From assembly GCA_017935045.1 (NCBI GenBank), contig JAGBIJ010000050.1, positions 1 through 64,000 of the forward strand: a DNA stretch of 64,000 bases, in the 5' to 3' direction. Within the stretch, counting starts at the first letter, position 1; each line of letters begins with the position of its first letter. The stretch is from Muribaculaceae bacterium. Lineage in GTDB: Bacteria > Bacteroidota > Bacteroidia > Bacteroidales > Muribaculaceae. This document shows positions 44,788 to 53,204 of the stretch, in pieces. Made by a program: the position numbers and the translations under genes. Below the pieces are notes generated by a model. The model was not told the origin of the DNA and did not search any database. It saw only the letters and a list, made by a program, of their open reading frames with translations.

Positions 44788-46950
44788 TTATTCATTTGAT
44801 TCGGCAGACGCCGGGGTTTTCCAGCTCAGAGTCAGATAAGCCATCTGTCCTTTTTTCAGAGGGCTTCCCGCAGAGGGTGTCTGTGCAGCTACGAATCCGG
44901 CTCCGCGTATGTAGCCTACATTCAGTCCCGCTTTCTCCAGTCTCTTGACAGCCGAGCTGATGTCCAGGCCGCTGACATCGGGGACTGTGCCGGCGGCCTG
45001 CGTGCCGCTGGTCTGTATCTGCCGGGCTCCGCTGAGACCCAGCGCTGTAGCTACGGCGCGCGTGGCATTGCCTATGGCGCCGTACAGCAGCGGCGTGTCG
45101 GTGTTGCGGCTGTCGGCATAAGAGCTGTGGTTGCTGAGCAGCCCGCGGGCGTATAGCTTCAGCGCCACGTTGAGCAGCACCGTGCCTGACGAGCGCGCCG
45201 CCGAGGTGGCGCCTGCCGGTGCCGTGATAAGCACCATGCAGGAATATTTCGGCTCATTGTAGGGGAAAAATCCTGCGAAGGCATAGCGGCGTTTGGATTT
45301 GTCGTAGCTCTTGAGTACTTCGTAATCGTATGGGTACGCTGTGCCGGTCTTGCCGCAGACTTCCACCCGGTCGTCTTGCAGACGGCGTCCGGTGCCGCGC
45401 TTGCCCCACACCACCTCGTGCAGACATTCCTTGACCTTGCGGGCCGTGGCGGCCGAGCATACGGAGTCGCGTATATAGGAGAGCGGGAGGATGGAGTCAC
45501 GTCCGTTTTCGTTGCGCAAGGCGCGTACCAGATGCGGACGCACATACTTGCCGCCGTTGGCTATGGCGTTGTAATACGAAAGTGTGTACAGCGGCGGAAT
45601 CTCGGTATTGTAGCCGTAAGCCTGGCGTGCCAGGTCCATCTGGCGCCCTTCCAGCGAGCGTTTCTGTCCGTTTACCGTAGGCAGCAGCTTGGGCACGCGC
45701 GGTGTGGTCTCGCCGCCTATACCGGAGTTCATCTTGTCGAAGAAGCCGATGGAGGCCAGACGTTCGCGGAATTTCTCGGGCGTCTTGCCGTATTTTCTGA
45801 ATATCACGCGGGCTATGCCCGGATTGGAGGATGTCTCGATTATCTGCTTCATAGACTTGGAGCCGCCTCCGGCATGGTCTGAAGTGCCCATGAACGGGGA
45901 GCAGTCGGCCGGATCGTTGACGCTGTTTACGATACCGTCCTCGAATGCTATCATCAGAGAGATAGGTTTCATGACCGAGCCTGGCTCGAAAGCCTGTACG
46001 GCGCGGTTCATGGCCTCCTCGTAGATGCCGGTCTTTTTGTTGCGCTCCACGTTGCTTATGGCCTTTATCTCGCCCGTGCCTACCTCCATTATGATGGCTG
46101 TGCCCCATTCGGCTCCGACCGAGTCACACATGTTGAGCAGCTCTTCCTCGACTATATCCTGTATGTCTATGTCGATGGTGGTCAGAATGTCATAGCCGCG
46201 TACCGGGGGCACATCCACCCAGTTGGCCAGGCCGCTGTTCATGGCTACTTTCCTGGCTTTGCCAGGTTTGCCATAAAGCAGGGAGTCGAGAGCCATCTCC
46301 AGTCCCGCATAGCCTTTGACGCGCTTCGTGGCGCTGTCCTGATAGACTCGCCCGATGCTCAGTCGCGCCATGTCGCCAAATGGATAGACGCGTATCACAT
46401 GGTCTTCGGAGTATACCGGTCCGCGACCCTTGATATCTTTCAGAAAAGGCCATGTCTTGATGCGCTCGAATTCTTCTATAGGCTGTTTGCGGCCGATTAC
46501 CACGGGCTTGCGCCGCTGGTTCTGGGGCAGGGCGAGCTGCTCGTGGAGCAGGGTGTGCCACGAATCCTTGCTGGCGCGGTCCGGATTTTCGCGCATAAGC
46601 TCGGTACGGGGGTAATATGTGTCGAGCGAGTCGGCCAGCGAGTCTAGACTGTTCCACTGCTGTTTTGTCAGCTTGTTGAACTTCGGATGGCGCACGTCTA
46701 TGCGTATGTCATACAGAGTCTGGTTGCAGGCCAGGATATTGCCGTTGCATGACAATATATTGCCGCGCTCCGGCGGAAGCGGCACGGTCTCCTGCAGCTC
46801 GCGCGTGGCGCGGTCGTTCCAACCCTTGGCTTCAATCAGGGTGGTAATGGACAGTTTCGTGATGACTGCCACACACCCGGCCAGGAAGATAAGTACGATA
46901 CACCCGTAGCGGGCCATGATATGTTGTCTGTTGCTTTGTTTCTTAGCCAT
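44788..46950 (-). CDS. ftsI: Septal transpeptidase FtsI with PASTA domain
   Basis: A 720-residue class B penicillin-binding protein. One N-terminal membrane segment (CIVLIFLAGCVAVITKLSIT) is followed by a pedestal domain with PERGNILSCNGNILA. The transpeptidase domain carries the SxxK motif in FEPGSVMKPISL (near 321), SxN in ETSSNPGI and KTGT in VCGKTGTAYPYD (near 533). A single PASTA domain (about 655-718: VPDVSGLDISSAVKRLEKAG) ends the protein, as in other Bacteroidetes FtsI proteins. It crosslinks septal peptidoglycan with FtsW. Confidence 0.96.
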   Translation of the reverse strand: MAKKQSNRQHIMARYGCIVLIFLAGCVAVITKLSITTLIEAKGWNDRATRELQETVPLPPERGNILSCNGNILACNQTLYDIRIDVRHPKFNKLTKQQWNSLDSLADSLDTYYPRTELMRENPDRASKDSWHTLLHEQLALPQNQRRKPVVIGRKQPIEEFERIKTWPFLKDIKGRGPVYSEDHVIRVYPFGDMARLSIGRVYQDSATKRVKGYAGLEMALDSLLYGKPGKARKVAMNSGLANWVDVPPVRGYDILTTIDIDIQDIVEEELLNMCDSVGAEWGTAIIMEVGTGEIKAISNVERNKKTGIYEEAMNRAVQAFEPGSVMKPISLMIAFEDGIVNSVNDPADCSPFMGTSDHAGGGSKSMKQIIETSSNPGIARVIFRKYGKTPEKFRERLASIGFFDKMNSGIGGETTPRVPKLLPTVNGQKRSLEGRQMDLARQAYGYNTEIPPLYTLSYYNAIANGGKYVRPHLVRALRNENGRDSILPLSYIRDSVCSAATARKVKECLHEVVWGKRGTGRRLQDDRVEVCGKTGTAYPYDYEVLKSYDKSKRRYAFAGFFPYNEPKYSCMVLITAPAGATSAARSSGTVLLNVALKLYARGLLSNHSSYADSRNTDTPLLYGAIGNATRAVATALGLSGARQIQTSGTQAAGTVPDVSGLDISSAVKRLEKAGLNVGYIRGAGFVAAQTPSAGSPLKKGQMAYLTLSWKTPASAESNE

Positions 46951-46999
46951 TTGTTATTGCCGGTTTCGACATTTGAGGATAAAGGTTCTGCTATGCGCC

Positions 47000-47377
47000 T
47001 CAGTGGCGTGACAGTTCGTAGGGAGGTTGCTCCTGGTAGTCCAGGTCTATGTTGCGCTCGCGCAGCAGCCGGCGCATTTCGTTTTCGCGTATAAGGCTCA
47101 TGTATGTGGCTTTCTCGTTTATCTGCTGGCTTTTCTCAAAAGCCAGCTCGCGTGTCAGCTCCTTGATTTCGCGCATCTTCGATTTGTTGGTATACCGTTG
47201 GCCGATCAGGGCGATGACAGCTACCATGGCTATAAGTATGAACCAGCCGTGGCGTTTGAAGAAGTCGACCGAAAGCGGTTTGCCTTCACGAAAACTGGAG
47301 AACCACGCTCCGGTCTGTACCTTAGCAGCGTTCTTTCTCTTTTTTGTAGTCTTATTATTATTTTTCTTTTTTGCCAT
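47000..47377 (-). CDS. FtsL-like division protein
   Basis: A 125-residue bitopic protein. A very basic cytoplasmic N-terminus (KKKNNNKTTKKRKNAAK) precedes one membrane segment (GWFILIAMVAVIALIG). A short periplasmic coiled coil follows (REIKELTRELAFEKSQQINE). Sequence similarity to FtsL is weak, as usual; the call rests on topology and the slot between rsmH and ftsI. It overlaps rsmH by 20 bp. It would join FtsQ in the divisome core. Confidence 0.82.
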   Translation of the reverse strand: MAKKKNNNKTTKKRKNAAKVQTGAWFSSFREGKPLSVDFFKRHGWFILIAMVAVIALIGQRYTNKSKMREIKELTRELAFEKSQQINEKATYMSLIRENEMRRLLRERNIDLDYQEQPPYELSRH

Positions 47378-48347
47378 TGTTGTCGTTTTGGTCTGTCGTT
47401 TCTGCCATGAGGCAGTATTCGGCTACGCGCAGACGCGCGCTGCGCGCCCGGGGGTTGCAGTCCACCTCTTCGGCCGAGGCGCTCAGGGGCTGGCGTGTGA
47501 TGAGCCGCCACGGAGTGAGCGGGCGTCCGTAGAAATCCTTTTCAAGTTCGCCGTTCAGATTGCCTGTCTTGAGATAATTCTTGACCATGCGGTCTTCCAG
47601 CGAGTGGTAAGTAAGCACTACAAGCCTGCCGCCGGGACGCAGCACGCGCGTCGTGGCCTCCAGGAAGTCGCCTAATGCCTGCATTTCGCCATTTACCTCG
47701 ATGCGCAGAGCCTGAAATACCTGTGCCAGCTCCTTCTTCTCCTGTCGTGGATTGATTGCCGGCCGCAATATGTCCAGCAGCTGGCCCGTTGTGTTGATTT
47801 CTCCTTTGGAGCGCGCGGCAAGTATGGCCTTGACAATGGGCGCGGGCCGGCGCAGGTCGCCGTACAGCTTCAGCACGCGTATAAGCTCCTCGTCGGTGTA
47901 ATCGTTGATTACCTTGCGTGCGTCCAGAGTCCCGCTGCGGTTCATACGCATGTCCAGCGGAGCGTCGGCACGAAACGAAAAGCCCCTTTCGGCTGTGTCG
48001 AAGTGGTGGAACGATACCCCTAAGTCGGCCATGATGCCGTCCAGCTTCTCCACTCCGTAGTAGCGCATGAAGTTGCGCAGATACCGGAAATTGGAGTGTA
48101 CGAAAGTAAATCGGTCGTCAGCGATGCGGTTGGCGTAGGCATCCATGTCCTGGTCGAAGCCGTAGAGGTGGCCGCTTTCGGACAGACGTTCCACTATAGC
48201 GCGCGAGTGTCCTCCGCCGCCAAATGTGACGTCAGCATATATCCCGTCCGGATGTATGTCAAGCCCGTCTATGCACTCCTGCAGCATGGCGGGAACATGA
48301 TAGGGCATTTCCGCGTGGCTTACTGTGTCTTTGACTTTATCGGCCAT
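47358..48347 (-). CDS. rsmH: 16S rRNA (cytosine-1402-N4)-methyltransferase
   Basis: A 329-residue methyltransferase (MraW) modifying C1402 in the ribosomal P site. YHVPAMLQECIDGLDIHPDG, YADVTFGGGGHSRAIVERL, LYGFDQDMDAYANR and DLGVSFHHFDTAERGFSFR mark the SAM fold, and LVVLTYHSLEDRMVKNYL the C-terminal region. It is the first gene of the dcw operon here. mraZ, which commonly precedes it, is absent from the 390 bp upstream. Confidence 0.97.
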   Translation of the reverse strand: MADKVKDTVSHAEMPYHVPAMLQECIDGLDIHPDGIYADVTFGGGGHSRAIVERLSESGHLYGFDQDMDAYANRIADDRFTFVHSNFRYLRNFMRYYGVEKLDGIMADLGVSFHHFDTAERGFSFRADAPLDMRMNRSGTLDARKVINDYTDEELIRVLKLYGDLRRPAPIVKAILAARSKGEINTTGQLLDILRPAINPRQEKKELAQVFQALRIEVNGEMQALGDFLEATTRVLRPGGRLVVLTYHSLEDRMVKNYLKTGNLNGELEKDFYGRPLTPWRLITRQPLSASAEEVDCNPRARSARLRVAEYCLMAETTDQNDNNGKKEK

Positions 48348-48468
48348 AGTTGATAATTAGTTGATTACTTGCGTATTGATTGTTGCTGTATTCGCTTGCG
48401 CCCCGGTGGTCAGGTGCCATCGGCGAGCTGCTTGACGGTGTTTCTGCATTTTAAAATGTAAAGTTAGT

Positions 48469-48476
48469 CAAAATTA
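48469..48476 (-). promoter_or_regulatory. Candidate -7 element of the dcw operon
   Basis: TAATTTTG on the minus strand, about 120 bp before rsmH. The -33 region is only T-rich, so the assignment is tentative. Confidence 0.45.
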
Positions 48477-48630
48477 TAATTAGTAGAGGCAATAAATTTT
48501 TACTTTTTATCATTTTTAGTGGAAAAACTTATTTACACCCCTCTTTGACCCCTCTTTGCCATACCCCGTCTTGTGGCGTCGGTGTCTGCATACTGGCGTT
48601 ATTGTTTCTTTTTCTTTCCCCTTGTCATTG

Positions 48631-48656
48631 ATACTCAGTGCTTGCTCACTGAGTAT
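48631..48656. terminator. Perfect hairpin between the glycosyltransferase and dcw operon
   Basis: ATACTCAGTG (48631-48640) and CACTGAGTAT (48647-48656) form a 10-bp perfect stem with a 6-nt loop. On the plus strand it is followed by a U-rich tract (TATATATTTTTATT). On the minus strand, where the neighbouring genes lie, no U-run follows. Confidence 0.5.
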
Positions 48657-48734
48657 TATATATTTTTATTCTATTGGCTTATTTTCTTATTTTGTGAATG
48701 TATTACTATAACTGAAATAATACAGTAATAAATA

Positions 48735-49871
48735 TTATTTATTTATCAGGCTCTCGTACAGCCGGTGCAGCGTGTCGGCTATCCTTGCGTTAGAGAATCG
48801 GGAGGCGTATTTATTCCCACGTGCTATCATGCTCCGGGACACATTGTCGTCGCTCAATATGAGGTTGAGTTTGGTTGCCATGTCGCGTGCGTCGTCGGGC
48901 GCGACATAAAGGGCGGCGTCTCCGCCCGCTTCTTCAAGACAAGAGCCGGTAGCCGCGATGCAGGGGACGCCGCTTGCCAGCGCTTCAAGTACGGGAATAC
49001 CGAATCCTTCGTAATAGGATGGGTAGACTGCTGCAAGGGCGCCTTGGTAGATGGCCGGCAGGTCGGCGAAGGCTATATCCGAATGATGCGCCACACGGTC
49101 AGCCACCCCCAGCTCCCGGGCGCATTTGACCACATCATTGTAGTAGGCGGTGGCACGGCCGACCAGTAGCAGACAGATGTCGGAGGGGAGTTCGGAGAGC
49201 GCCCGCACGCTCAGGAGTGCGTTTTTGCGTCGCTCCACGCTGCCGACCTGCACTATATATTTTTCGGGCAAACGGTATTTCTGCCTGACAGCGGTTATCT
49301 CGTCAGGGTCGGCCTTATGGTAGAATTGCCTGTCGCAGCCCTGGTATATGACCTCTATGCGCTCCTCCGGTATGCCGTAGAATTCCATCACGTCCAGTTT
49401 GGTGCGCTCGCTTACGGCTACTATTTTTGTGGCGCATTGGCACGAGTGGCCATACTTTATATTATATATGTGTCGGTCGATGGCGCTATAGCAGTAGGGC
49501 AGCCGCCGGTATATCACGTCGTGCATCGTCACGACGGTCGGTATGCCGGCGCGCTTTATGGTCATGGGGAGTTCGTTGGACAGGCCGTGGTACAGCTCGA
49601 TACCCTCCTGCGGAAACAGTGCAGGCAGACTGCGCACGCGCCATAGACTCTTGCCCAGTGGCGATTCTCCTTTGGCCGGAGTGCGTATGCTTACATTGTC
49701 CGCATACTTGATTTTCTTAAGCCGGGGATTGTCATCGGGAGTCGACGGTGTGTACAGCACGAGCCGGTCATCGGGATACTGTTCACTCAGGGACTCGACT
49801 ACCAGTCGTGAGTAATTGCCGAGGCCAGTCATATTTCTTATGGCACGTTTGCCGTCAAATCCTATTTTCAT
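48735..49871 (-). CDS. Glycosyltransferase family 4
   Basis: A 378-residue GT-B glycosyltransferase. The N-terminal domain begins KIGFDGKRAIRNMTGLGNYS, typical of mannosyltransferase-like GT4 enzymes. The C-terminal domain has KYIVQVGSVERRKNALLSVR and the donor motif YPSYYEGFGIPVLEALASG. It presumably builds a surface polysaccharide or lipid-linked glycan; acceptor unknown. It is a single gene with its own strong promoter at 49890-49920, upstream of the dcw operon and in the same direction. Confidence 0.88.
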   Translation of the reverse strand: MKIGFDGKRAIRNMTGLGNYSRLVVESLSEQYPDDRLVLYTPSTPDDNPRLKKIKYADNVSIRTPAKGESPLGKSLWRVRSLPALFPQEGIELYHGLSNELPMTIKRAGIPTVVTMHDVIYRRLPYCYSAIDRHIYNIKYGHSCQCATKIVAVSERTKLDVMEFYGIPEERIEVIYQGCDRQFYHKADPDEITAVRQKYRLPEKYIVQVGSVERRKNALLSVRALSELPSDICLLLVGRATAYYNDVVKCARELGVADRVAHHSDIAFADLPAIYQGALAAVYPSYYEGFGIPVLEALASGVPCIAATGSCLEEAGGDAALYVAPDDARDMATKLNLILSDDNVSRSMIARGNKYASRFSNARIADTLHRLYESLINK

Positions 49872-49889
49872 TTCAGTCTATTGTGTCTA

Positions 49890-49920
49890 CAAATTTAACT
49901 ATAATTTTCAGAACCGCAAA
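49890..49920 (-). promoter_or_regulatory. Promoter of the GT4 gene
   Basis: On the minus strand TTTG (49920-49917), 19 bp, TAAATTTG (49897-49890). The predicted leader is about 12-15 nt. Confidence 0.72.
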
Positions 49921-50136
49921 GACTGTATTTTGATTCGTGAGATTCTAAAATTTGTGATATAATGACTTGAAGAAATATTTTTTGTGATTCTCAGGAAGAT
50001 AATGGCGCGTTATCTTATAGATAATACATTGATTTCTAATAGTATATATCCTTTAGTCGTTATTTCATATAATAAGGCGAGAAAATCATCCGAAAAATTA
50101 CAGCGGGCCGATTTCGGGGGATTGAGGAAAAATTAG

Positions 50137-50144
50137 TATATTTG
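50137..50144 (+). promoter_or_regulatory. -7 element of ybeY-mnmG
   Basis: TATATTTG fits TAnnTTTG and lies 26 bp before the ybeY ATG. No good -33 TTTG was seen at the standard spacing. The rest of 49921-50136 is AT-rich and holds no gene. Confidence 0.5.
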
Positions 50145-50169
50145 TAAGCTAAAAACATTTGTGATTTTT

Positions 50170-50613
50170 ATGATTGAGTTTCAGACTTACGACGTGACAA
50201 TGCCCGAGTTGGATTTCGCCGAGATGCGCGAATGGATAGAGAGGGTATGTCAGAAATATAGTCGCATGCCCGGCGTGTTGGTTTATCAGTTCTGTTCGGA
50301 CGCGCACATACTGGAGGTCAACAATTCTTTCCTTGGGCATGATTACTATACTGATATTATTACATTTCCATATAGCGAAGGTGAGATTGTAAGCGCGGAC
50401 ATCGTGATATCGCTCGATACGGTACGCAGTAATGCCGAAAGGGTGGGGGAGAGCTATGACCGCGAGTTGCATCGCGTCATAATTCATGGCGTGCTGCACC
50501 TGTGCGGTATAGATGACAAGGGTCCCGGAGAGAGGGAGATAATGGAACGTAATGAGGACGAAGCTCTTGCCCTCCTGGATGCCATGCGCTGTCAAAGCGC
50601 TGAAAATCATTGA
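50170..50613 (+). CDS. ybeY: rRNA maturation endoribonuclease YbeY
   Basis: A 147-residue metal-dependent RNase involved in 16S rRNA 3' maturation. LEVNNSFLGHDYYTDIITFP is the substrate-fold signature. The metal motif reads HGVLHLCGIDDKGPGE: the first two histidines are present, but the third, in the usual HGxLHLxGxDH, is replaced (DDKG). I recall this variant in other Bacteroidetes YbeY proteins, so it need not be inactivating. ATG 50170 is preferred to GTG 50161. mnmG follows after 3 bp. Confidence 0.93.
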   Translation: MIEFQTYDVTMPELDFAEMREWIERVCQKYSRMPGVLVYQFCSDAHILEVNNSFLGHDYYTDIITFPYSEGEIVSADIVISLDTVRSNAERVGESYDRELHRVIIHGVLHLCGIDDKGPGEREIMERNEDEALALLDAMRCQSAENH

Positions 50614-50616
50614 GTC

Positions 50617-52521
50617 ATGCGGCTTGAATATGATGTAATAGTCATTGGGGCAGGTCACGCCGGATGCGAGGCGGCCTCAGCTGCCGCACGCATGGGCTGC
50701 CAGACATTGCTGATTACCGGCGATATGAACCGTATTGCTCAGATGTCATGCAATCCAGCCGTAGGAGGCATAGCCAAAGGGCAGATTGTCAGGGAAATAG
50801 ATGCTTTAGGCGGCCAGATGGGCATAGTGACCGACAGGACGGCAATACAGTTCCGTATGCTCAATCGATCCAAGGGGCCGGCTGTATGGAGCCCGCGGAG
50901 CCAGAGCGACCGCACACGTTTTTCCGACGAATGGCGGCGTATACTTGACAGTACTCCCGGACTGTTTTTGTTTCAAGACAACGTCACGCGGCTTATTGTC
51001 GACAAGTCCGGCCCGCGTCCTGTCGTCACAGGCGTATGTACTCAGCTTGATATCGAATTCAAGGCACGCAAGGTAATCCTGACGGCCGGCACTTTTATGG
51101 GCGGCCTGCTGCACTTCGGCGCTACGCAGATTCCGGGCGGCCGTATCGCCGAACCGGCCACTGACGGACTTACCGGGCAGTTGAAAGACCTCGGTTTTGA
51201 GTCGGACCGCATGAAGACCGGTACCCCTGTCCGCATCGACGGACGCACGATAGACTACACTCAGGTGCAGGTGCAGGATGGCGAGGATACTCCGGAGAAA
51301 CGCGATTTTCATAAGTTTTCTTTCCTCCCCGACGTGCGCCGTACGCTGCGCCCGCGCCCTTGCTATATCTGTCATACTAATCCAGAGGTACACCGCGAGC
51401 TGTATGACAATCTTGATAAATCGCCGTTGTACAATGGTCAGATTCAGAGTATCGGCCCCCGTTATTGTCCCTCGATAGAGACCAAGATAGTCACATTTGC
51501 AGACAAGCAGAGTCATCAGTTGTTTCTTGAGCCGGAAGGGGAGGAGACAGCAGAGTTTTACGTCAACGGATTCTCGTCCTCGCTCCCATGGGATGTACAG
51601 CTGCGCGCATTGGAGCATATACCTGCATTGCGCGACGTGCAGATATACCGGCCCGGTTATGCGATTGAATATGACTTCTTCCCCCCGACCCAGCTCACGC
51701 ATGATTTGCAGACCAAGCTGGTCGGTGGATTGTATTTTGCCGGACAAGTCAATGGAACCACCGGTTACGAGGAGGCTGCCGGCCAGGGTCTGATGGCCGG
51801 CATCAACGCTGCTTTGGCCATTCAGGGCAAGGAGCCGTTTGTTCTGTCGCGCGACGAAGCCTATATCGGTGTCCTTATCGATGATTTGGTCATAAAAGGG
51901 GTAGACGAGCCCTATCGTATGTTTACCTCGCGGGCTGAATACCGTATATTGTTGCGGCAGGATGATGCCGACATGCGTCTTACTCAAAAAGGCTATGAAG
52001 TAGGGCTTGCTTCAGAAGAACGCTACCGGCTGATGCTCTCCAAACGTGAGCAACGTGATAGACTGATAGAATTCTGCCGAGCGTTCAAGGTAAAGGCTGA
52101 AGCCGTCAATCCCTATCTGGAATCTGTGTCATCAGCGCCTCTTGCCGGAGGTGTCAGGCTCGCCGACCTGCTTGCCCGTCCCAATGTCAGCATTACCGGT
52201 CTTGCAAGCTTCATCCCCCGCCTTGCCGAAGATATGGCCTCTATAGAGGAAGCGCGGCGCGACGAGATAGTCGAGTCTGCAGAAATACTGATAAAATATT
52301 CCGGTTATATAGAAAGGGAGAAACTGCAGGCTGAAAAGCTGCATAGACTGGAGTATGTCAGACTCCCGGCAGATTTCGATTATGAAGCCGTAAAGGCGCT
52401 CTCTACGGAAGCGCGTCAAAAGCTTTCGCGTATCGCCCCCGCAACTGTCGGACAGGCATCCAGAATTCCCGGTGTCTCGCCTGCCGATATCAACATACTT
52501 CTTGTGCTTCTCAACAGGTAG
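50617..52521 (+). CDS. mnmG: tRNA uridine-5-carboxymethylaminomethyl modification enzyme MnmG
   Basis: A 634-residue FAD protein (GidA) that with MnmE modifies U34 of tRNAs. It begins VIVIGAGHAGCEAASAAARM (FAD site), then QMSCNPAVGGIAKGQIVREI and LNRSKGPAVWSPRSQSD. The GLYFAGQVNGTTGYEEAAGQ segment completes the FAD fold, and the C-terminal helical MnmE-binding domain is present. The length is normal. It forms an operon with ybeY, and a parS site lies 43 bp after its stop. Confidence 0.98.
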   Translation: MRLEYDVIVIGAGHAGCEAASAAARMGCQTLLITGDMNRIAQMSCNPAVGGIAKGQIVREIDALGGQMGIVTDRTAIQFRMLNRSKGPAVWSPRSQSDRTRFSDEWRRILDSTPGLFLFQDNVTRLIVDKSGPRPVVTGVCTQLDIEFKARKVILTAGTFMGGLLHFGATQIPGGRIAEPATDGLTGQLKDLGFESDRMKTGTPVRIDGRTIDYTQVQVQDGEDTPEKRDFHKFSFLPDVRRTLRPRPCYICHTNPEVHRELYDNLDKSPLYNGQIQSIGPRYCPSIETKIVTFADKQSHQLFLEPEGEETAEFYVNGFSSSLPWDVQLRALEHIPALRDVQIYRPGYAIEYDFFPPTQLTHDLQTKLVGGLYFAGQVNGTTGYEEAAGQGLMAGINAALAIQGKEPFVLSRDEAYIGVLIDDLVIKGVDEPYRMFTSRAEYRILLRQDDADMRLTQKGYEVGLASEERYRLMLSKREQRDRLIEFCRAFKVKAEAVNPYLESVSSAPLAGGVRLADLLARPNVSITGLASFIPRLAEDMASIEEARRDEIVESAEILIKYSGYIEREKLQAEKLHRLEYVRLPADFDYEAVKALSTEARQKLSRIAPATVGQASRIPGVSPADINILLVLLNR

Positions 52522-52561
52522 CTATATGGCTATGCCGCGTCAATAAAGAGAATACTCCTTG

Positions 52562-52581
52562 TTTGTTCCACGTGGAACAAA
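52562..52581. other. parS: parS centromere-like site
   Basis: The 16 bp at 52564-52579 read TGTTCCACGTGGAACA, a perfect palindrome that fits the bacterial ParB-binding consensus TGTTNCACGTGNAACA at every fixed position. The symmetry extends to 20 bp (52562-52581). It lies between mnmG and apt. parA and parB are not in the window. parS sites cluster near the replication origin in most chromosomes, so this window may lie in the origin half (inference). Confidence 0.85.
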
Positions 52582-52624
52582 TCATGCGTAAAATAAATCA
52601 ATACAAAATAATACGAATATTGTT

Positions 52625-53149
52625 ATGACAATCGAAGACCTGAAATCTACTATCCGCGACGTCGTGGATTTTCCCTCGAAGGGCATCGTGTTCAAGGATC
52701 TCACGACCATGATTAAGAATGGAGAGGCGCTTCAGCTGATGAGCAAAGCGCTTGGAGATATTTATGCCGGAAAGGGTGTGACAAAAGTGGTTGGTATAGA
52801 AAGCCGCGGTTTCATCGGTGGCTCTATCCTCGCTTATGAACTTGGCTGCGGCTTTGTGCCGGCACGCAAGCCTGGCAAATTGCCCGCTGTGACCATCAAG
52901 AAGGCCTATGCAAAGGAGTATGGAGTGGATACCATAGAGCTTCATTCCGATGCAATCGGCGAGAACGATGTCGTGGTCATCCATGATGACCTTCTGGCTA
53001 CCGGCGGCACAATGCGTGCCTGCTATGATCTGGTCAAAAGCATGAACCCGAAAAAGATTTATATCAATTTTATTGTAGAGTTGTCCCAGCTCGACGGTCG
53101 CAAGAATTTGCCCGAAGACTGCGAGGTAACATCGCTGCTGAAATATTAA
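52625..53149 (+). CDS. apt: Adenine phosphoribosyltransferase
   Basis: A 174-residue purine salvage enzyme making AMP from adenine and PRPP. DFPSKGIVFKDLTTMI is the N-terminal signature, ESRGFIGGSILAYELGCGFV the hood region, and VVVIHDDLLATGGTMRAC the PRPP-binding motif (near residues 115-130). Length is normal. It stands alone between the parS site and uvrC. Confidence 0.97.
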   Translation: MTIEDLKSTIRDVVDFPSKGIVFKDLTTMIKNGEALQLMSKALGDIYAGKGVTKVVGIESRGFIGGSILAYELGCGFVPARKPGKLPAVTIKKAYAKEYGVDTIELHSDAIGENDVVVIHDDLLATGGTMRACYDLVKSMNPKKIYINFIVELSQLDGRKNLPEDCEVTSLLKY

Positions 53150-53204
53150 CGCGGTTTTACCGCATTTACCGGTATCGCGGCCGATAACCGCGCTGCCGGA
53201 CCTC

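Larger units (their letters stand above)
48348..48734. other. AT-rich intergenic region upstream of the dcw operon
   Basis: No gene was found in 387 bp. It holds the rsmH leader and -7 element (48469-48476), a direct repeat CCCCTCTTTG near 48538-48558, and a perfect hairpin at 48631-48656. No MraZ coding sequence and no MraZ-type repeat block were seen. Confidence 0.7.

Noticed and set aside
48538-48558. Short tandem CCCCTCTTTG repeat as a CRISPR or MraZ-box array
   Set aside because: Only two adjacent copies without spacers, and no MraZ gene nearby.
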